From Betaproteobacteria bacterium (GTDB lineage Bacteria > Pseudomonadota > Gammaproteobacteria > Burkholderiales > Burkholderiaceae_C): DNA of 64,000 nucleotides. Position numbers and translations under genes: made by a program. The notes below the pieces were generated by a model, which made no database searches, was not told the origin of the DNA, and was given only the letters and a program-made list of their open reading frames with translations. Positions 52,068 to 60,411 of the stretch are shown in pieces; the first letter of the stretch is position 1; every line of letters starts with the position of its first letter. The stretch spans positions 930,001-994,000 of the forward strand of contig JADJWD010000002.1 of assembly GCA_016716535.1 (NCBI GenBank), given 5' to 3'.

Positions 52068-54299
52068 ATGATCAATGCAGTGCCTCGCGCGCGGCGCCGC
52101 CGCGCTTTCTTTTTTCGTTCTTCGTCGGTGGCCGCTGCCGCAGCGTTGCTGCTGCTCGGCGGCCCGGACCATGTGCTCGCGCAGACCGCGCCGGGCGCAC
52201 CGTCCGGCCAGACGACGGTCGTGATCACCGGCTCGGTCGTCGAGCGCGCGCTGGCCGACGCGCCGTACGCGATCGGTGCCGTCGGCCGCGACGAGTTGCG
52301 CAGCGCCGGGCCCCTGGTGCACCTGTCGGAGAGCCTCGTGCGCGTGCCAGGCCTCGTCGCTGCGAACCGCTGGAACTACGCGCAGGATCTGCAGATCAGC
52401 TCGCGCGGCTTCGGCGCACGCGCCGGCTTCGGTGTGCGCGGCATTCGCCTTTACAGCGACGGCATCCCGGCCAGCGGCCCGGACGGGCAGGGCCAGGTCT
52501 CGCACTTCGACCTCGCCGGCGCCGAGCGCGTGGAGGTGCTGCGCGGGCCGTTCTCGGTGCTCTACGGCAACAGCTCGGGCGGCGTGATCTCGATCTTCAG
52601 CGCGCCGGTGAAGGGCACGCGCATCGAAGGCGCGGTCGACGCCGGCTCGTTCGGCCTCAGGCAACTGCGCGCGCAAGGCGAGGCGCAACTGACGCCCACG
52701 CTCGACCTGCGCGCCGGCGCCTCGGCGCTGAAGGCCGAGGGCTTCCGCCCGCACAGTGAAGCCGAGAGGCGCCTGGCGAACCTGCGCCTGGGCTGGCGGC
52801 CGACGCCGCAGGACTCGCTGCTTGTCACCGTCAATCACCTCGACCAGCCGGCCGACGACCCGCTCGGGCTGACGCGCGACCAGTTCGACGCCGACCCGCT
52901 GCAGACAACGCCGCAGGCGATGCAGTTCGACACGCGCAAGACGACGCGGCAGACGCAGCTCGGCGGGCGCTGGCGGCACCGCTACGACACCGGCTGGCTG
53001 CGCGAGGCGCAATTCGCCGCCTATGCCGGCCGGCGCGACGTGGTGCAGTTCCTCGCCATCCCGGCGGCCACGCAGGGCAGCGCGGCCACCTGTGCGACGG
53101 CCACGCCGCCGCCGGCCAACTGCCGCCACGGCGGCGGGGTCATCGACTTCGCGCGCGCCTTCCACGGTGCCGAAGCGCGCATGCGGATGGCGCTCGGCGC
53201 AGTCGATGTCGTCGCGGGTCTCGCCGCCGACCGCCAGCGCGACGACCGCCAGGGCCACGAGAACTACGTCGGCACCGGCGCCGCGCAGCAGCTCGGCGTG
53301 CAAGGCGCGCTGCGCCGCGACGAGATCAACCGCGCCGCGACCGACGACGCGTTCGTGCAGGCCGAGTGGTCGTTCGCGCCGGCGTGGAGCCTCGGCGCCG
53401 GTGTCCGCGCGGGCCGCGTCACGCTGACCGCGCGCGACCTTTATCCGCTCAACGCCGTCAACGGCGACGACTCCGGCGAGCGCCGCTTCAGCTATACGAA
53501 CCCGGTCGTCGGCCTGCGCTTCGACGCCGCGCCGGGGCTCAAGCTGCACCTGTCGGCGGCGCGCGGCTTCGAGTCGCCGACCCTCGGCGAGCTGGCCTAT
53601 CGCGCCGACGGCTTGGGTGGCTTCAACACGGCGCTCGCGGCGCAAAGGAGCGAGCAGCTCGAACTCGGCGCCAAGTGGCGCGCCGACGCGTGGCAGGTCG
53701 ATGTCGCGGCGTTCGACGTGCGTGTCGACGACGAGATCGGCGTCGCGACGAACGCCGGCGGGCGCTCGGCGTTCCAGAACGTCGGCCGCACGACGCGCCG
53801 CGGCGTCGAGCTGGCGGCGCGCTGGGCGCCGGCGCCCGCCTGGCGCGCGGCGCTCGCGGCGACGGCGCTCGATGCGCGCTATCGCGACGACTTCCTCACC
53901 TGCGCCGGCATCCCGTGCACGGCGCCGACGGTGCTGGTGCCGGCCGGCAACCGCATCGCCGGCACGCAGCGCGGCACGGCGTTCGCCGAGCTGGCGTGGC
54001 GCGATGCGGGCCTCGGCGAGTTTGCCGCCGAGATGCGGCACGCGCGGGCGTTGATCGCCAACGACCTCAACACCGAGGCGGCACGGCCGTACACGCTGGC
54101 CGGCCTGCGCTGGAGTCACCGCGCCTCGGCGGCTGCGTGGCTCGGCGGTGGCTGGTCGGCCGAGTGGCTGCTGCGCATCGACAACGTGTTCGACCGGCGG
54201 TATGCCGGCAGCGTCATCGTCAACGAGAGCAACGGCCGGCACTACGAAACCGGTGCGCCGAGGGCGGTGGGGGTTTCGCTTCGGCTCGTCGGGCCGTGA
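52068..54299 (+). CDS. TonB-dependent outer-membrane receptor
   Basis: Outer-membrane transporter of 743 residues, energised by TonB. An Arg-rich N-terminus and signal segment (SSVAAAAALLLLGGPDHVLAQ) precede the plug domain (about 45-175: VVITGSVVERALADAPYAIGAVGRDEL, ISSRGFGARAGFGVRGIRLYSDGIPASGPDGQGQ, AERVEVLRGPFSVLYGNSSGGVI). The beta barrel ends in aromatic-rich strands, GVSLRLVGP. It resembles FecA-like siderophore/metal-chelate receptors; the substrate is not evident. It stands between moeB and the convergent tungstoenzyme operon, one base from the final gene of that operon, suggesting a metal or metallophore role. Confidence 0.88.
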   Translation: MINAVPRARRRRAFFFRSSSVAAAAALLLLGGPDHVLAQTAPGAPSGQTTVVITGSVVERALADAPYAIGAVGRDELRSAGPLVHLSESLVRVPGLVAANRWNYAQDLQISSRGFGARAGFGVRGIRLYSDGIPASGPDGQGQVSHFDLAGAERVEVLRGPFSVLYGNSSGGVISIFSAPVKGTRIEGAVDAGSFGLRQLRAQGEAQLTPTLDLRAGASALKAEGFRPHSEAERRLANLRLGWRPTPQDSLLVTVNHLDQPADDPLGLTRDQFDADPLQTTPQAMQFDTRKTTRQTQLGGRWRHRYDTGWLREAQFAAYAGRRDVVQFLAIPAATQGSAATCATATPPPANCRHGGGVIDFARAFHGAEARMRMALGAVDVVAGLAADRQRDDRQGHENYVGTGAAQQLGVQGALRRDEINRAATDDAFVQAEWSFAPAWSLGAGVRAGRVTLTARDLYPLNAVNGDDSGERRFSYTNPVVGLRFDAAPGLKLHLSAARGFESPTLGELAYRADGLGGFNTALAAQRSEQLELGAKWRADAWQVDVAAFDVRVDDEIGVATNAGGRSAFQNVGRTTRRGVELAARWAPAPAWRAALAATALDARYRDDFLTCAGIPCTAPTVLVPAGNRIAGTQRGTAFAELAWRDAGLGEFAAEMRHARALIANDLNTEAARPYTLAGLRWSHRASAAAWLGGGWSAEWLLRIDNVFDRRYAGSVIVNESNGRHYETGAPRAVGVSLRLVGP

Positions 54300-54300
54300 A

Positions 54301-54600
54301 TCAGCCGCCGCCGCGCTGAAGGTGCAGGTCGAAGCGCCGCAGGAACTCACGCCGGTCGGTGAACGGCACGTTGTCGAACTCGAACTGCACCGCCAGCCGC
54401 GGCAGGCGCATCAGGGCGATGACACGCGGTGGCAGCGGCTGCCAGTTCAGCGTCAACGCGCCTTCGCCGATCGGCACGCGCAGCGTCGTGGCGTCGTCGG
54501 TGCAGGCGTGGCCGCCGGTGGCTGCGGGCATCCAGCGCCGCCATTCGTGCGCCGTGCACCCGTACTCGCGCTCGAAGCGTTCGCGGTCTTCGGCGATCAC
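54301..54600 (-). CDS. small hypothetical protein at the end of the aor run
   Basis: 99-residue soluble protein from a GTG at 54600. Visible features are a charged helix (EDRERFEREYGCTAHEWRRWMPAA), a beta-rich middle (LRVPIGEGALTLNWQPLPPRVIALMRLPRLAVQFEFDNV) and a C-terminal FTDRREFLRRFDLHLQRGGG ending in three glycines. I do not recognise the family. It follows the MoaD-like gene by 32 bases and its stop is one base from the convergent receptor stop. A role with the AOR system is suggested only by position. Confidence 0.62.
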   Translation of the reverse strand: MIAEDRERFEREYGCTAHEWRRWMPAATGGHACTDDATTLRVPIGEGALTLNWQPLPPRVIALMRLPRLAVQFEFDNVPFTDRREFLRRFDLHLQRGGG

Positions 54601-54632
54601 GCCAGCAAGACGCAGTCAGCCGGCGTCGCCGT

Positions 54633-54896
54633 TCAGCCGCCGGCGATCGGCGGCCAGATCGCCAGCACGTCGCCTTCGACGAGCTTGCGCGTCGCGCGCT
54701 CGGCCGGCGGCACATAGTGGCCATTGACGAGCACGAGGTGCACGAGCTTGGGCGGCAGCGCGAACGGCGCGGTCACCTCGGCGATCGTCGCGCCTTCGCT
54801 CACGTCCAGCGGCAGCTCGTTGCCGCGCCGCCGGTCGGCCGGCAGGTAGTCGCCGAGGCTCGCGTAGAGCTTGAACGTGATGCGCATCAGGCGCAT
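54633..54896 (-). CDS. MoaD-like sulfur carrier protein
   Basis: Ubiquitin-fold sulfur carrier, 87 residues, ending in the required Gly-Gly (PPIAGG). The pattern FKLYASLGDYLP, GATIAEVTAPFALPPKLVHLVLVNGHYVPP, RKLVEGDVLAIWPP is MoaD/ThiS-type. Tungsten AOR operons elsewhere (Aromatoleum) carry an extra MoaD-like gene next to the enzyme genes, so it probably supplies dithiolene sulfur for the tungsten-pterin cofactor. Its start overlaps the stop of the oxidoreductase gene by one base. Confidence 0.88.
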   Translation of the reverse strand: MRLMRITFKLYASLGDYLPADRRRGNELPLDVSEGATIAEVTAPFALPPKLVHLVLVNGHYVPPAERATRKLVEGDVLAIWPPIAGG

Positions 54897-56230
54897 CAGC
54901 CGCGCACCAGCGCCCTCTCGGCCTGGCCCTGCGCGCGCGCGAGGTAGGCCTGCATCAAGAGCGTCGGGTCGGCGAGCAGCTTGTCCTTCCACTCGCCGAG
55001 CGGCACCGCGCCTTCGACCAGGCCACGCATCACGCCGATGTGCTCGGTCCAGCCGACGCAGTTGCAGCCCACGAGGCGGTCGCCGTCGAACTGCAGACTC
55101 AGGTGCCGGCCGCCGCCGGCGGCGTCAGCCTCGGTCAGCTCGATGTGCTGGCCGCCCTTGACACCTTCCCAGTTGCCGAAGCTCGCGCTGATGAGGCCGA
55201 GCGTGTCGAGCACGTTGATCTGCGTCACGCCGCGCAACTCGGCGCGCTGGCCGACCATGTTCAGCGCCGCGACGCGCGCCTGCTCGGCGGCGTTGGGCTG
55301 GATGGCGCTGACGATCGTCTTGCCGCTGACCTTGTCGAAGGCTTCGGCGCAGTCGCCGGCGGCGTAGACATCGCGCACGTTCGTTTCGAGGTGCTCGTCG
55401 GTCAGCACGCCAACGAGGCAGCGTACGCCCGAGTTCTCGAGGAAGCCGATGTTCGGGCGCACGCCGACGGCGCTGATCACGAGGTCGGCGGGCACCGTGC
55501 GGCCGTTGGACAGCCGCACGAGCATCGGCGCGTCGCGGCGCCGGCCGGCGGGCGCGTTGGATGTGTCGAACAACGCGGCGCCGTTGCCGGCCGGCCGATC
55601 GATCGACTCGACCTTGGCACCGGTGTGCACCGCGACGCCCTTGTCCTCGCACCACTGCTTGATCATCCCGCCGGCGGTCGGGCCCATCATGCGCGGCACC
55701 ATGCGGTCGCCCATCTCGACGACGGCCAGTTCGACCTTCCGCTCGGCCAGCGCCTCCATGATGATGCAGCCGATGAAGCCGGCGCCCATCTGCAGCACGC
55801 GCGCGCCGGGACGTGCGAGCTTCAGGATCTCGCGCGCGTCGGCGAGCGTCCAGCAGGCGTGCACGCCGGGGCCGTCGGCGCCGGGGATCGGCGGCTGCAT
55901 CGGCGACGAGCCGGTGGCAATCAGCAGCCGGTCGTAGGGCAGCTTGGCGCCGCTGTCGAGCGTCACTTCGCGCGCCTTCACGTCCACCGCCGTCGCGCGG
56001 CCTCGCTTCAGCTCGATGCGCAGCTTCGCGTAGTGCTCGGCGCCGTGGCGCAGGCGCGTGCCTTCCTCGCCGACCTTGCCGATCAGCAGGTAAGGGATCG
56101 CCATGCGCGAGTAGGGCGCCTCGGGCTCGTCACCGACGACGACGATCGAGTCGCCCGGCGCGTGCTTGCGGATCGTCTCGGCGGCGATGACGCCGGCCGG
56201 CCCGGCGCCGAGGATGACGTGCTGGGTCAT
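54896..56230 (-). CDS. aorC: AOR NAD(P)H:FAD oxidoreductase subunit (AorC-like)
   Basis: FAD- and NAD-binding protein of 444 residues, pyridine nucleotide-disulfide oxidoreductase fold. It has an N-terminal FAD motif ILGAGPAGVIAAETI (residues 6-20), a second Rossmann motif VLQMGAGFIGCIIMEAL (about 146-162) and ATGSSPMQPPIPG. The FAD-contacting VYAAGDCAEAFD is near residue 310. A C-terminal extension (DRLVGCNCVGWTEHIGVMRGL) is typical of this group. Placed directly after the ferredoxin and AOR subunits, it should pass electrons between the clusters and NAD(H), as AorC does in Aromatoleum. Confidence 0.88.
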   Translation of the reverse strand: MTQHVILGAGPAGVIAAETIRKHAPGDSIVVVGDEPEAPYSRMAIPYLLIGKVGEEGTRLRHGAEHYAKLRIELKRGRATAVDVKAREVTLDSGAKLPYDRLLIATGSSPMQPPIPGADGPGVHACWTLADAREILKLARPGARVLQMGAGFIGCIIMEALAERKVELAVVEMGDRMVPRMMGPTAGGMIKQWCEDKGVAVHTGAKVESIDRPAGNGAALFDTSNAPAGRRRDAPMLVRLSNGRTVPADLVISAVGVRPNIGFLENSGVRCLVGVLTDEHLETNVRDVYAAGDCAEAFDKVSGKTIVSAIQPNAAEQARVAALNMVGQRAELRGVTQINVLDTLGLISASFGNWEGVKGGQHIELTEADAAGGGRHLSLQFDGDRLVGCNCVGWTEHIGVMRGLVEGAVPLGEWKDKLLADPTLLMQAYLARAQGQAERALVRG

Positions 56231-56258
56231 GGCAGCGCCTTCACGTGCGGCCGCGAGG

Positions 56259-58106
56259 TCACAGCCCCAGGCGCTGGCGCGTCTCGGGCTTCAGCGTGCC
56301 GTCGGCGTTCCAGCCGCGGATCTCGTAGTACTTCGGCAGCATTTCCGGCAACTTGTTGACCAGGCCCTTGGCGGGCCCCGTCTTCGCCGGCTCGGTGAGC
56401 AGGCGCTTGGGCAGCGTGTCGTCCTTGGCGGTGAAGCCGGCGCGGTTGTTGAAGTCGCGCTCCATGTTCCAGATGCGCTCGCCGATTTCGCCGAGCTTCT
56501 CGAGCGTGAACTCGGGGCCGCAGGCGGCGGCGACCTGCGGCGCCACGTCCTCGAGCGTCCACGCGAAGCTCGTGAAGATGCAGATGCCGGCGGCGTCGAA
56601 CGCGGCGGTGGCGTCCTGGAAGGCCTTCACCAGTTCGGGCTTGCCGTCGGCGACGAGCGGGTCGGTCTTCACAGGAATGCCGAGCACCTCGGAGGCGACG
56701 GTGTAGCTGCGCAGGTGGCAGGCGCCGCGGTTGCTGGTGGCGTAGGTCAGGCCCATGCCCTGGATGCCGCGGCTGTCGTAGGCGGGGAACTCCTGGCCCT
56801 TGACGCTCATGCTCAGGTCCGGGTGGCCGTACTTGGCGGTGAGGCGCTTGCTGCCCAGCCCGATCTCTTTTCCGAAGCCTTCGCCCTTGCCGGTGATCTC
56901 GGCGAAATACGCCAGTGCCCTGGCGCTGCCGAACGGCGCCTCGATGCCGACCTGCGCCTTTGTCAGCACGCCCATCTCGTACAGCTCCATCACCGCGCCG
57001 ACGGTGGCGCCGAAGCTGATGGGGTCGTAGCCGTGCTCGTTGCACATCAGGTTGGCAAACTGCAGCGTCTCGAGGTCGTTGACGCCGTTGGCCGCGCCGA
57101 GCGCCCAGGCCGCCTCGTACTCGAGGCCACCCGAGGCGCCCCAGTACTCGGGCCGGTTCTGCACCGTGAAGTGGCCCTGGTCCATCTTGCTGATGCGCCC
57201 GCAGGCGATCGTGCAGCCGAAGCAGGCCTGGTTGGTGACGAGCTGCTTCTTGCCGTCGGTGGCGCGCGGCGTGGCCATCGCCTCGGCCGAGATGTCCTTG
57301 GCGCCTTCGAACTGCACGTCGCGGTGGTTGCGCGTGGGCAGCGCGCCGATCTCGTTGACCACGTTCATCAGCACCTGCGTGCCGTAGGTCGGCAGGCCCT
57401 GGCCGGTGACGGCGTGGTCGGCGAGCACCTTCTTCTTCTCGAAGGTGACCTTCATGAACGCCTTGGCGTCGGCGAAGTTGCCGACACCCTTCGTGCCGCG
57501 CACGGCGATGGCCTTCAGGTTCTTGCTGCCGGCCACCGCGCCGACGCCGCTGCGCCCGGCGGCGCGGTGCAGGTCGTTGACGATGCAGGCGAAGAGCACC
57601 TTCTCCTCACCGGCCTTGCCGATGCTGCTGATGCGCAGCTGCGGGTCCTGGTGCGCCTTCTTCAGCATCTCCTCGGTCTGCCAGACGGTCTTGCCCCACA
57701 GGCCCGAGGCGTCGCGCAGTTCGGCGGTGTCGTCGTTGACGTACAGGTAGACGGGCTTGGCGGAGCGGCCCTCGAAGATGATCATGTCCCAGCCGGCCAT
57801 CTTCAGCTCGGCGCCCCAGTGGCCGCCGGAGTTGCTGCAGGCGATGGCGCCGGTCAGCGGCCCCTTGGTGACCACCGTGTAGCGCCCGCCGGTGGAGGCC
57901 ATCGTGCCGGTGAGCGGGCCGGTGGCCCAGATCAGCTTGTTCTCGGGCGCGAGCGGGTCGACCTTGGGGTCGATCTCGCTCACGAGGTACTTGGTGGCCA
58001 GGCCGCGCGAGCCGAGGTACTCCTTGGCCCACGCCATGTTCAGCGGCTCGGACTTGACGGTGCCGGCGGTGAGGTTGACGCGCAGGATCTTTCCAGCCCA
58101 GGACAT
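56259..58106 (-). CDS. aorB: tungsten-dependent aldehyde:ferredoxin oxidoreductase catalytic subunit (AorB-like)
   Basis: Oxidises aldehydes to carboxylates (and can run in reverse) with a tungsten bis-pyranopterin cofactor. The 615-residue protein is full length for the AOR family. The [4Fe-4S] ligands are Cys295, Cys298, Cys302 (ACFGCTIAC) and probably Cys509 in DAAGIC. The AOR pterin-contact regions are present: GYDPISFGAT near 359-368 and D504-AAGIC. Glu329/331 and His464 match the positions of the catalytic Glu and His of archaeal AOR. It starts MSWAGKILRVNL, the family N-terminus. Substrate range cannot be read from sequence. Confidence 0.95.
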   Translation of the reverse strand: MSWAGKILRVNLTAGTVKSEPLNMAWAKEYLGSRGLATKYLVSEIDPKVDPLAPENKLIWATGPLTGTMASTGGRYTVVTKGPLTGAIACSNSGGHWGAELKMAGWDMIIFEGRSAKPVYLYVNDDTAELRDASGLWGKTVWQTEEMLKKAHQDPQLRISSIGKAGEEKVLFACIVNDLHRAAGRSGVGAVAGSKNLKAIAVRGTKGVGNFADAKAFMKVTFEKKKVLADHAVTGQGLPTYGTQVLMNVVNEIGALPTRNHRDVQFEGAKDISAEAMATPRATDGKKQLVTNQACFGCTIACGRISKMDQGHFTVQNRPEYWGASGGLEYEAAWALGAANGVNDLETLQFANLMCNEHGYDPISFGATVGAVMELYEMGVLTKAQVGIEAPFGSARALAYFAEITGKGEGFGKEIGLGSKRLTAKYGHPDLSMSVKGQEFPAYDSRGIQGMGLTYATSNRGACHLRSYTVASEVLGIPVKTDPLVADGKPELVKAFQDATAAFDAAGICIFTSFAWTLEDVAPQVAAACGPEFTLEKLGEIGERIWNMERDFNNRAGFTAKDDTLPKRLLTEPAKTGPAKGLVNKLPEMLPKYYEIRGWNADGTLKPETRQRLGL

Positions 58107-58152
58107 CTTGGGTCTCCTTGAATCGGATCGTGAGTCGCGTTGACGGCGCGCG

Positions 58153-58629
58153 TCAGGCGGCGGCCGGCTGGTTGCCCAGCTTGTCGGCCCAGGCCTGCAT
58201 CTTCGCGAGGCCCGTCCAGTTGGCGTCGACGTAGGTGATGGCGCCGGTGGGGCAGGCGGTGGCGCAGGCGGGGTCGCCGCCGCACAGGTCGCACTTCTGC
58301 ACCTTGCCGGTCTCCTGCACGTAGTTGATCGTGCCGAACGGGCAGCTGATCGTGCAGACCTTGCAGCCGACGCACGTCGTCTCGTTGACGACCTTGGCGC
58401 CGGTGAGGCGGTCGACGGTGATCGCCTCCACCGGGCAGGCGTGCAAGCACCAGGCCTCGTCGCACTGCGTGCAGGTGTAGGGCACCTTCTTGCCGGTGGC
58501 GTGAAAGTCGAACACCTTGATGCGCGACTTGGCCGGCGCCATGACGCCGTAGTTCTCGAACGAACAGGCCATCTCGCACTGAAGACAGCCGGTGCACTTC
58601 TCGGCGTTCAGATGCAGGCTCTTCTGCAT
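58153..58629 (-). CDS. aorA: AOR ferredoxin-like electron-transfer subunit (AorA-like)
   Basis: Polyferredoxin of 158 residues with 16 cysteines in four groups: 12/15/18/22, 53/56/61/65, 86/89/92/96 and 113/116/122/126. This predicts four [4Fe-4S] clusters, the HycB/DmsB-like pattern, with no Tat signal, so it is cytoplasmic. It should carry electrons between the tungsten subunit downstream and the FAD subunit. I chose the ATG at 58629 (MQKSLHLNAEKCTGC); longer starts lack support. A 139-base gap with a dyad precedes it. Confidence 0.92.
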   Translation of the reverse strand: MQKSLHLNAEKCTGCLQCEMACSFENYGVMAPAKSRIKVFDFHATGKKVPYTCTQCDEAWCLHACPVEAITVDRLTGAKVVNETTCVGCKVCTISCPFGTINYVQETGKVQKCDLCGGDPACATACPTGAITYVDANWTGLAKMQAWADKLGNQPAAA

Positions 58630-58733
58630 GACGTGGGTACTCCGCGGTAGGGGGCGAGGTTCGGGACACAACCCGGCCGCCACGCGGAAACCGCAGCGCC
58701 GGCCGATTAGGAAATGATGTGCATATGTGTGCT

Positions 58734-58757
58734 CGGCAAATACCTAGGCATAACCCG
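58734..58757. promoter_or_regulatory. 24-bp dyad in the tupA-aorA intergenic region
   Basis: Symmetric element of form CGG-N3-AT-N-CCTAGG-N-AT-N3-CCG centred at 58745.5, about 105 bases upstream of aorA and 12 bases past the tupA stop (minus-strand order). It is the only clear dyad in this 139-base gap and is a candidate operator for the aor genes. The regulator is unknown. Confidence 0.45.
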
Positions 58758-58768
58758 GGGGTGGGTCG

Positions 58769-59632
58769 TTACTGCCCTGCGTTCGGGAAGAACAGCGTCT
58801 CGCCGCCGACCTTGTAGTTGGCGATCGCCGCCTGGCCGGCCGGCGACACCACCCAGTCGGCGAACTGCTGCGCCAGCGCCGCCTTCACGTGCGGGTGCTT
58901 CGCGGGATTGACGACCATCACGCCGTATTGGTTGAAGAGGCTCCGGTCACCCTCGACGAGGATGGCGAGATCGCCGCGGTTCTTGAACGAGAGCCAGGTG
59001 CCGCGGTCGGCCAGCACGTAGGCATTGGTCGCCGAGGCCATGTTCAGCGCCGGGCCCATGCCGCAGCCGCACTCGCGGTAGCCGGCGGGCTTCGCCGCGG
59101 CCATGTCGACGCCGGCGGCCTTCCACAGCCGCAACTCGGCCGCGTGGGTGCCGCTCTTGTCGCCGCGCGAGACGAAGGGCTGCCCGCCGGCGGCCAGCTT
59201 CTTCAGCGCCGCGGCGATGTCGCGGCCCTTGCCGCCCGCGGGGTCGCCCTTCGGCCCGATGAGGACGAAGTCGTTGTACATGACGTCGCGCCGCGCGGTC
59301 GCAAAGCCATCGGCGACGAACTTCTCCTCGGCCGCCTTGTCGTGGACGAAGAGGACATCGGCGTCGCCGCGCCGCGCCGTATCGAGCGCCTGGCCGGTGC
59401 CCACCGCGACGACGCGCACGTCGATGCCGGTGGCCTGCTTGAAGGCCGGCAGCAGCTGGCCGAACAGGCCCGACTGCTCGGTGCTCGTCGTGCTGGCCAT
59501 GACGATGAAGCGCTCCTGTGCGGCGGCCGGGGGCGAGGTGAGGGCGGTGAGGGCGGCAAGCGACGCGAGGGCAGCGCCCAGCACGGCAGCGAGCAGGGGA
59601 CGGCGGCGCGCTTGCAGCGGTTTCAGTGACAT
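58769..59632 (-). CDS. tupA: tungstate ABC transporter periplasmic binding protein TupA
   Basis: High-affinity tungstate-binding protein. The 287-residue precursor has a signal peptide (to about residue 38, SPPAAAQE) and the TupA motif VMASTTSTEQSGLFGQLLPAFKQATGIDVRVVAVGTGQALDTARRGDADVLFVHD. The Thr/Ser cluster there binds the oxyanion. It also has SRGDKSGTHAAELRLWKAAGVD. These features separate TupA from ModA. The start at 59632 overlaps the tupC stop (TGATG). Confidence 0.94.
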   Translation of the reverse strand: MSLKPLQARRRPLLAAVLGAALASLAALTALTSPPAAAQERFIVMASTTSTEQSGLFGQLLPAFKQATGIDVRVVAVGTGQALDTARRGDADVLFVHDKAAEEKFVADGFATARRDVMYNDFVLIGPKGDPAGGKGRDIAAALKKLAAGGQPFVSRGDKSGTHAAELRLWKAAGVDMAAAKPAGYRECGCGMGPALNMASATNAYVLADRGTWLSFKNRGDLAILVEGDRSLFNQYGVMVVNPAKHPHVKAALAQQFADWVVSPAGQAAIANYKVGGETLFFPNAGQ

Positions 59633-60411
59633 CAGGTGGTCCAAGGCAGTTCTCCTTTGAGGAATTGACGGGCTTGCTCGGGCAACTCGTCGCTATCGAA
59701 AAAACGGTCCACGGGCAGATCGGCGAGCAGCCGGCCGCCATCGAGGTAGGCCACGCGGGTGGCCAGGCGCTTGGCCTGGCCGAGGTTGTGCGTGCTCATG
59801 ACGACGGTCACGCCGTCGTCGGCGAAGTCGCCGATCAGCGTCTCGACCTCGCGCTTGGCGCCGGGGTCGAGGCTCGCGGTCGGCTCGTCGAGGAACAGGA
59901 TGTCGGGCGCCAGCGCCCAGGCGCGCGCGAGCGCCAGCCGCTGCTGCTGGCCGCCGGAAAGCCCGCGCGCGCGACGACTGCCCAGGCTGGCGAGGCCCAC
60001 GCGTTCCAGCGCCAGCCGGCAGCGCTCGGCGCGTTGCCCGGCGTGCACCCGCTGCAGCCACAGCCCGACGAGCACATTCCAGCGCACGCTCAGGTCGAGC
60101 AGAAACGGGCGCTGGTACAGCATCGCCGCGCGCGGCGGCCGGCCCTGCGGCGCCATCGCATGCTCGACGCGCTCCCCGTCCTGCGTGCCGGCGTCGACGA
60201 GGCCGTGCAGCAGCCGCAGCAGCGTCGTCTTGCCCGAGCCGTTGGGGCCGACCAGCACCAGCCGGTCGCCGCGGTGCAGCGTGAGGTCGACGTCGCGCAG
60301 CGCCTGCACCGGCCCGTAGCGCACGCCCGCGGCGCGCAGCGTGACGAGCGGCGTGCGCATCGTTCGCACCGCGCTCAATGCGGCGTCGCCGGCCGGCCCC
60401 GGCGCCTTCAT
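59632..60411 (-). CDS. tupC: tungstate ABC transporter ATPase TupC
   Basis: ATPase of the tungstate importer, 259 residues. It has Walker A LVGPNGSGKTTLLRLLHG near residue 62, Q-loop MLYQRPFLLD, signature LSGGQQQRLALARAWAL, Walker B ILFLDEPTASLDP and H-loop MSTHN. Unlike ModC it has no C-terminal MOP domain. It overlaps tupB upstream (ATGA) and tupA downstream (TGATG). Confidence 0.94.
   Translation of the reverse strand: MKAPGPAGDAALSAVRTMRTPLVTLRAAGVRYGPVQALRDVDLTLHRGDRLVLVGPNGSGKTTLLRLLHGLVDAGTQDGERVEHAMAPQGRPPRAAMLYQRPFLLDLSVRWNVLVGLWLQRVHAGQRAERCRLALERVGLASLGSRRARGLSGGQQQRLALARAWALAPDILFLDEPTASLDPGAKREVETLIGDFADDGVTVVMSTHNLGQAKRLATRVAYLDGGRLLADLPVDRFFDSDELPEQARQFLKGELPWTT

Noticed and set aside
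51957..54350. 797-codon minus-strand open frame across the TonB receptor
   Set aside because: Low-complexity shadow of the receptor gene, which has a signal peptide, plug and barrel motifs in the plus frame.
58705..58735. CATATG-centred TGTG repeat near the aor dyad as a CRP/FNR site
   Set aside because: The TGTG flanks are direct, not inverted, so they do not form a CRP/FNR palindrome.
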